This document shows, one piece after another, positions 31,080-34,620 of a stretch of DNA of 34,620 nt. Positions within the stretch are counted from its first letter, which is position 1. Every line of letters starts with the position of its first letter. Under the pieces are notes generated by a model. The model was not told where the DNA came from, did not search any database, and saw only the letters and a list, made by a program, of their open reading frames with translations. Position numbers and translations under genes: made by a program. Source of the stretch: Bacteroidales bacterium (GTDB lineage Bacteria; Bacteroidota; Bacteroidia; Bacteroidales; Muribaculaceae); NCBI GenBank assembly GCA_021205635.1, contig JAJPXC010000052.1, forward strand, positions 1-34,620. The letters are read 5' to 3'.

Positions 31080-33992
31080 TTACTTGGCAAGGGCTGCCGA
31101 ACGCTTAGCCGACGTGCCGCGACGGGCATCAATCAGATAAGCAACAGGCGAAGCCACGTAGATGGTAGCCAACGTACCGGTGATCACGCCGAACAACATC
31201 GCGAAAGTGAACGAGCGGATAGCGTCGCCACCCAGGATGAAGATGCACAGGAGCACCAGGAAGGTCGAGCCCGAGGTGATGATAGTACGGCTCAACGTTG
31301 CGTTTACCGACTGGTTAACCGTGTCGTAGAAATTCTGCTTGGGATACAAGCCCAAGTTCTCACGCACGCGGTCGAATACCACCACGGTATCATTGATCTG
31401 GTAACCAATCACGGTCAATATAGCCGCTATAAACGTCTGGTCAACCTCCATCGCGAACGGCAACACGCCCCAGAATATCGAATAGAAGCCGATAATCGTG
31501 AACGCTGTGAAGGCCACGGCGGCAAGAGCGCCCACCGAGAAGGCAACATTGCGGAAGCGCAGCAAGATGTAGAGGAACATCGCGATCAGTGAAAGGATCA
31601 CGGCGATGTATGCCTCGTTGCGCATGTCATCGGCAACGGTAGGACCTACCTTCTGCGACTGCAGGATACCCTGCGTCTCGTCGGTGGTCGAGAACTCCTC
31701 GGGAGTCATGCCCGGACGAAGGTCGGGCTGCAGAGCCGCGAACAGCTTGGCCACAATCTCCTTCTCCACGTCCTGTGAGTCGTCGTTGATCTTATAGTTG
31801 GTCGAGATACGCACCTGATCGGAGCTCTCGATGGTGATTACCGAAACAGTCGAGTTGGGGAACTCAGGAGCGAGACGTTGCTGCAAGTCGACAGTGTTGA
31901 TGGGCTTGTCGAATTTCACAACGTAGTTACGGCCACCCGAGAAGTCGATACCCTGGTTCATGCCGCGAACGAACAGCGAGCCGATCACGATGGCGATGAA
32001 GATACCGCACACGGTGAAGCTCACCTTGCGCTGGCCAAGGAAGTTGATCTTCGTGCCCGTCAACATGTTCTTGGAAATGGCGGTCGAGAAGGTAAGCTTC
32101 TGGAACCACTTGCTCTTGGCGCCCAGGATGAACACGATGCGGCTCAGGTAAACGGCCGTGAAGAACGAGCAGATGATACCGATGATCAACGTCGTGGCGA
32201 AGCCCTTGATCGGGCCGGTGCCGTAGAGCAACAGGATCACGCCGGTGATGATTGAGGTCAAGTTGGAGTCGAAGATCGCCGAGAAAGCGTTGCTGTAACC
32301 GTCGGCTACGGCCTGGCGAACGTTCTTGCCCAAGCGAAGCTCCTCCTTGGCGCGCTCGAAGATAAGCACGTTGGCGTCAACCGCCATACCCAAGGCTAGC
32401 ACGATACCGGCGATACCCGACAGCGTCAACACCGCCTGGAACGACGCCAGAATACCCAGCGTGAAGAACAAGTTGCAGATCAAGCCCAGGTTGGCAACCA
32501 AGCCCGGAATCACACCGTAGATCAGCATCATGAAGATCATCAACAGCACCAAGGCCACGATGAACGAGATGAAACCGGCCTTGATAGCCTGCTGGCCCAG
32601 CGAAGGACCGATTACCATGTCGGAGATGATCTCCACCTTGGCGTTCATCTTTCCGCTCTTCAGCACGTTGGCAAGGTCCTGAGCCTCCTCAACGGTGAAG
32701 TCGCCGGTAATCTGAGAGCGACCACCCTCGATAGCGGTGTTCACGCGCGGGAACGAATATACATAATTGTCAAGCACGATAGCCACGCAATTGCCGATGT
32801 TGTTGCCGGTCACGCGGGCCCACTGCTTGGCGCCCTCGTTGTTCATGGTCATCGACACTACGTTGCCCTGCATCTGCTCGTAATCGGCGCGAGCCGCAAT
32901 CACGCAAGAACCGTCCAAAGCGGCCTTGCCGTTGTTGGTCTTCAAAGCGATCAGACGATACAGGTCAAGATCCTTCTTAGCCTTAGATACGGTGTCGGTG
33001 AACTGTACGGTCTGGGGCTTAACCTCCCACAGCAATTTCAGGTTGGCGGGAAGAATACGCTTGGCGGCGGCCGAAGCCAGGATAGCGTTGATGGCATCCT
33101 GCTGCGTCTGGGTGGCCATGCCGATCACGGGCGAACCCTGCATGTCAACCTGCGCGAAGTGATTCCACAAGCCCATGCCGTCGCCGATGGTGTCCTTGCG
33201 GAGCTCGGCGTCGAGCTGCTGAAGCTGGGCCGCGATCTCCGAGCTCTTGTAAGTCTCGTAGAACTCAAGGTTGGCCGAACGCTGCAACAAGTCGCGCACG
33301 CGCTCATGCTCCTTCACGCCCGGAAGCTCAAGCAGGATCTGACCGTCCTTGCCCTGAAGCACCTGAATATTGGGGGATACCACGCCGTAAGCGTCGATAC
33401 GCGAGCGGAGCACGTTGGTGGCCGAGTTGTTCACGCGATCCTTAACCTCGGCCTTCAAGGTCGAAGCAACAGAGGCGTCGTTGGAGCCTGCCTTCACCAC
33501 GTTGGGGAAGACAACGGCGTAATCAGCCTGCGGAGCGCGTTGACGATACTCTTTTACGAATGTGCCCACAAAGTCGTCGCTCTGGTGGGATTTTACGATC
33601 TTGTCGGTTGCGGCCAAAGCGGCATCGAATACGGTGTCAGTCTCGGCATTTTTCATGGACTTGAGAATGTCGGGCATCGACACCTGGAGGATCACGTTCA
33701 TACCGCCCTTCAGGTCAAGGCCAAGGCCTACGCCCCACTTCTGGATCTCGGAATAATTGTAGCCAAGGTAAATGGGCTTGTTCCCGAGCGAGTCGGTGAG
33801 ATAGCTCTTGTAGGCTTTGTTGATTGCGTCGGGAGAGGCGTTGGGCCCGGCTACTTGCTGCGCGTAAGCCTGCGCCTTGCCCTCGTAGTGGTTGCTCACC
33901 AGCGAGAAACTCAGGTAGAACAGGCACACAAGCACCAAGAAAATCGCGATCACGCCGGCCACGATACTCCCAAGGGTTCCTTTGCTTTGCAT
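31080..33992 (-). CDS. secDF: Protein translocase subunit SecDF (fused)
   Basis: Uses the proton gradient to complete export of proteins through SecYEG. The 970 aa are a natural SecD-SecF fusion with about 12 membrane segments, as in other Bacteroidales. SecD half: one N-terminal helix (about 8-30), GLDLKGG (91-97), the large periplasmic P1 domain (with VLRSRIDAYGV and LLELPGV), then the GMAVDANVLIFERAKEELRLG signature. SecF half: helix, GIDFSGG (about 680), a small periplasmic domain, then YQINDTVVVFDRVRENL and the terminal helices. It is monocistronic, with its own promoter, a long leader and a terminator. Confidence 0.97.
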   Translation of the reverse strand: MQSKGTLGSIVAGVIAIFLVLVCLFYLSFSLVSNHYEGKAQAYAQQVAGPNASPDAINKAYKSYLTDSLGNKPIYLGYNYSEIQKWGVGLGLDLKGGMNVILQVSMPDILKSMKNAETDTVFDAALAATDKIVKSHQSDDFVGTFVKEYRQRAPQADYAVVFPNVVKAGSNDASVASTLKAEVKDRVNNSATNVLRSRIDAYGVVSPNIQVLQGKDGQILLELPGVKEHERVRDLLQRSANLEFYETYKSSEIAAQLQQLDAELRKDTIGDGMGLWNHFAQVDMQGSPVIGMATQTQQDAINAILASAAAKRILPANLKLLWEVKPQTVQFTDTVSKAKKDLDLYRLIALKTNNGKAALDGSCVIAARADYEQMQGNVVSMTMNNEGAKQWARVTGNNIGNCVAIVLDNYVYSFPRVNTAIEGGRSQITGDFTVEEAQDLANVLKSGKMNAKVEIISDMVIGPSLGQQAIKAGFISFIVALVLLMIFMMLIYGVIPGLVANLGLICNLFFTLGILASFQAVLTLSGIAGIVLALGMAVDANVLIFERAKEELRLGKNVRQAVADGYSNAFSAIFDSNLTSIITGVILLLYGTGPIKGFATTLIIGIICSFFTAVYLSRIVFILGAKSKWFQKLTFSTAISKNMLTGTKINFLGQRKVSFTVCGIFIAIVIGSLFVRGMNQGIDFSGGRNYVVKFDKPINTVDLQQRLAPEFPNSTVSVITIESSDQVRISTNYKINDDSQDVEKEIVAKLFAALQPDLRPGMTPEEFSTTDETQGILQSQKVGPTVADDMRNEAYIAVILSLIAMFLYILLRFRNVAFSVGALAAVAFTAFTIIGFYSIFWGVLPFAMEVDQTFIAAILTVIGYQINDTVVVFDRVRENLGLYPKQNFYDTVNQSVNATLSRTIITSGSTFLVLLCIFILGGDAIRSFTFAMLFGVITGTLATIYVASPVAYLIDARRGTSAKRSAALAK

Positions 33993-34320
33993 GTGTTTAG
34001 TTAATGTTGTTTATTGAGTTATTTAATTATTTTTTCCAATGTAGCTCCACTGTCTTTTCCTATGGTCTTCTCTTTTCTCCACCAAAGGTATTTCCAATGT
34101 CACAAGCCGCCACGTCGCTCCGTCCTTCCCGGCAATCGTCTTTTCCGTCACTCTCTCCCATCATTAATCTCGATTAATATCGGGGAATCCACCTGATCTT
34201 TCAGGACACCCCAATTTCTCTCTAGGAGCAGGGATTTTTCCCCTTGGGTAACTTCAGACGACCATTGCCAGCATATAGGGGCAGAAACGCGGCCGCTATT
34301 TACATAGCTATTTTTTCAGC
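33993..34320 (-). promoter_or_regulatory. Long 5' leader of secDF
   Basis: About 328 nt lie between the predicted start (near 34320) and the secDF ATG. Seen inside: a CCTGA/TCAGG hairpin (around 34192-34205), an ATTAATC/GATTAAT hairpin (34163-34178), a GCGGCCGC palindrome (34289-34296), and a short frame of 34 codons (34060-34164, starting with two Met codons). I recognise no known riboswitch or arrest peptide. A cis-regulatory role is inference from length and structure. Confidence 0.4.
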
Positions 34321-34323
34321 TTG

Positions 34324-34354
34324 CAAATATACGCGTTTTTCCCCACACCGCAAA
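34324..34354 (-). promoter_or_regulatory. Consensus promoter of secDF
   Basis: On the minus strand TTTG (34354-34351), a 19-nt spacer and TATATTTG (34331-34324), both exact. One of the best promoter matches in the window. The start would be near 34320. Confidence 0.75.
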
Positions 34355-34404
34355 ACTTTCACCTCCCTCCACCCCCTAAAATCATTTTATTTAACAAAAT
34401 CCGG

Positions 34405-34481
34405 CTCACAAGGTAACTGCTCACAAGGGTCTGCGCAGCCTAGGGGGGCCGGCCTTGGACGGCCATCTCGCGCAGCCTAGG
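34405..34481. repeat. Cluster of short direct repeats
   Basis: CTCACAAGG twice (34405-34413, 34420-34428), GCGCAGCCTAGG twice (34433-34444, 34470-34481), and between the latter the 16-bp word GCCTTGGACGGCCATC (34452-34467) also found at 30950-30965. No gene is seen between the secDF promoter and the rRNA terminator. Confidence 0.65.
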
Positions 34482-34550
34482 CTTCAATCGACTTCAATCG
34501 ACTTCAATCGACTTCAATCGACTTCATTCGACTTATATCGATTTCAGTCG
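34481..34550. repeat. Seven-copy decamer tandem repeat, consensus ACTTCAATCG
   Basis: Seven head-to-tail decamers. The first four match the consensus (the first unit has G at position 1); the last three diverge step by step (ACTTCATTCG, ACTTATATCG, ATTTCAGTCG). It lies directly downstream of the rRNA operon terminator. Confidence 0.9.
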
Positions 34551-34556
34551 ATCCCC

Positions 34557-34595
34557 GAAAAAAGAAAAGCCCCGGTGGCGGATGCCATCGGGGCT
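34557..34595 (-). terminator. Rho-independent terminator of the rRNA operon
   Basis: Stem AGCCCCGATGGC (34595-34584) with GCCACCGGGGCT (34579-34568) and a short ATCC loop, followed on the minus strand by TTTTCTTTTTTCG. Confidence 0.85.
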
Positions 34596-34604
34596 TTCTA
34601 AGGG

Positions 34605-34620
34605 TGGCGGCGACCTACTC
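34605..34620 (-). rRNA. rrf: 5S rRNA, 3' end only (cut by window edge)
   Basis: The last bases read GAGTAGGTCGCCGCC on the minus strand, the usual 3' end of Bacteroidetes 5S rRNA, and a strong terminator follows at once. Only about 16 nt are in the window. The 3' boundary is approximate. Confidence 0.75.

Noticed and set aside
31878..34004. Plus-strand frames opposite secDF
   Set aside because: Shadows of secDF, which has all family signatures.
34060..34164. SecM/VemP-like arrest peptide before secDF
   Set aside because: The 34-codon frame has no signal peptide or recognisable arrest motif; kept only as a note on the leader.
34481..34550. Possible CRISPR array
   Set aside because: Units are 10 bp head to tail with no spacers, and no cas genes are in the window.

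Overview
The window looks like a chromosomal segment of a Bacteroidales bacterium, most likely from the Muribaculaceae/S24-7 part of the order; the family-level call is inference. The evidence is the promoter type (TTG/TTTG about 18-20 nt upstream of TAnnTTTG, seen before many genes), a fused SecDF, a secreted C10 (streptopain-like) protease, a DUF3316 protein, an S23-type four-helix-bundle protein, a surface-type lipoprotein and intergenic gaps full of short word repeats. Most genes are ordinary core genes on the minus strand. No prophage, CRISPR array or insertion sequence is visible.

Layout. 1-430: two tandem tRNA-Asn(GUU) genes with their own promoter and terminator. 429-2566: hisG-hisD, without the hisC and hisB that often follow. 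2578-3672: an acyltransferase-3 membrane protein. 3818-8898: a five-gene minus-strand operon of exported proteins (unknown, unknown, NTF2-like, SUMF1-fold, calcineurin-like phosphoesterase) of unknown joint function. 9038-10852: uvrC. 10934-15216: a GT2 glycosyltransferase, a long-chain acyl-CoA synthetase and a Wzx-like flippase. 15249-16257: a four-helix-bundle/zinc-ribbon gene between two direct copies of a hairpin repeat. 16298-16900: engB. 17054-21627: a TolC-MacA-MacB(ATPase)-permease tripartite efflux operon. 21793-22606: a YafQ-type toxin-antitoxin pair between related structured repeats. 22601-26427: topoisomerase IV subunit A with an unusual acidic N-terminal extension, followed by a DUF3316 protein. 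26522-29605: a lipoprotein and a divergent C10 protease. 29718-30840: a small unknown gene and an outer-membrane phospholipase A. 31080-33992: secDF with a leader of about 330 nt. The right edge holds the terminator and the last bases of a 5S rRNA, so an rRNA operon ends here.

What stands out: (i) glycosyltransferase, flippase and phospholipase A each have a TAnnTTTG box exactly 4 nt before the ATG (parC 6 nt), suggesting leaderless mRNAs; (ii) the two most accessory-looking loci (four-helix-bundle gene, toxin-antitoxin pair) are each flanked by direct copies of a structured intergenic repeat; (iii) the toxin-antitoxin promoter overlaps a 21-bp near-palindrome, a probable autoregulatory operator; (iv) secDF has a long structured leader; (v) many gaps carry a private amplified word (heptamer, octamer, decamer, 14-mer or word-built hairpin). 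I did not find a clear new defence or biosynthetic system. The five-gene exported operon is the best candidate for an undescribed function.
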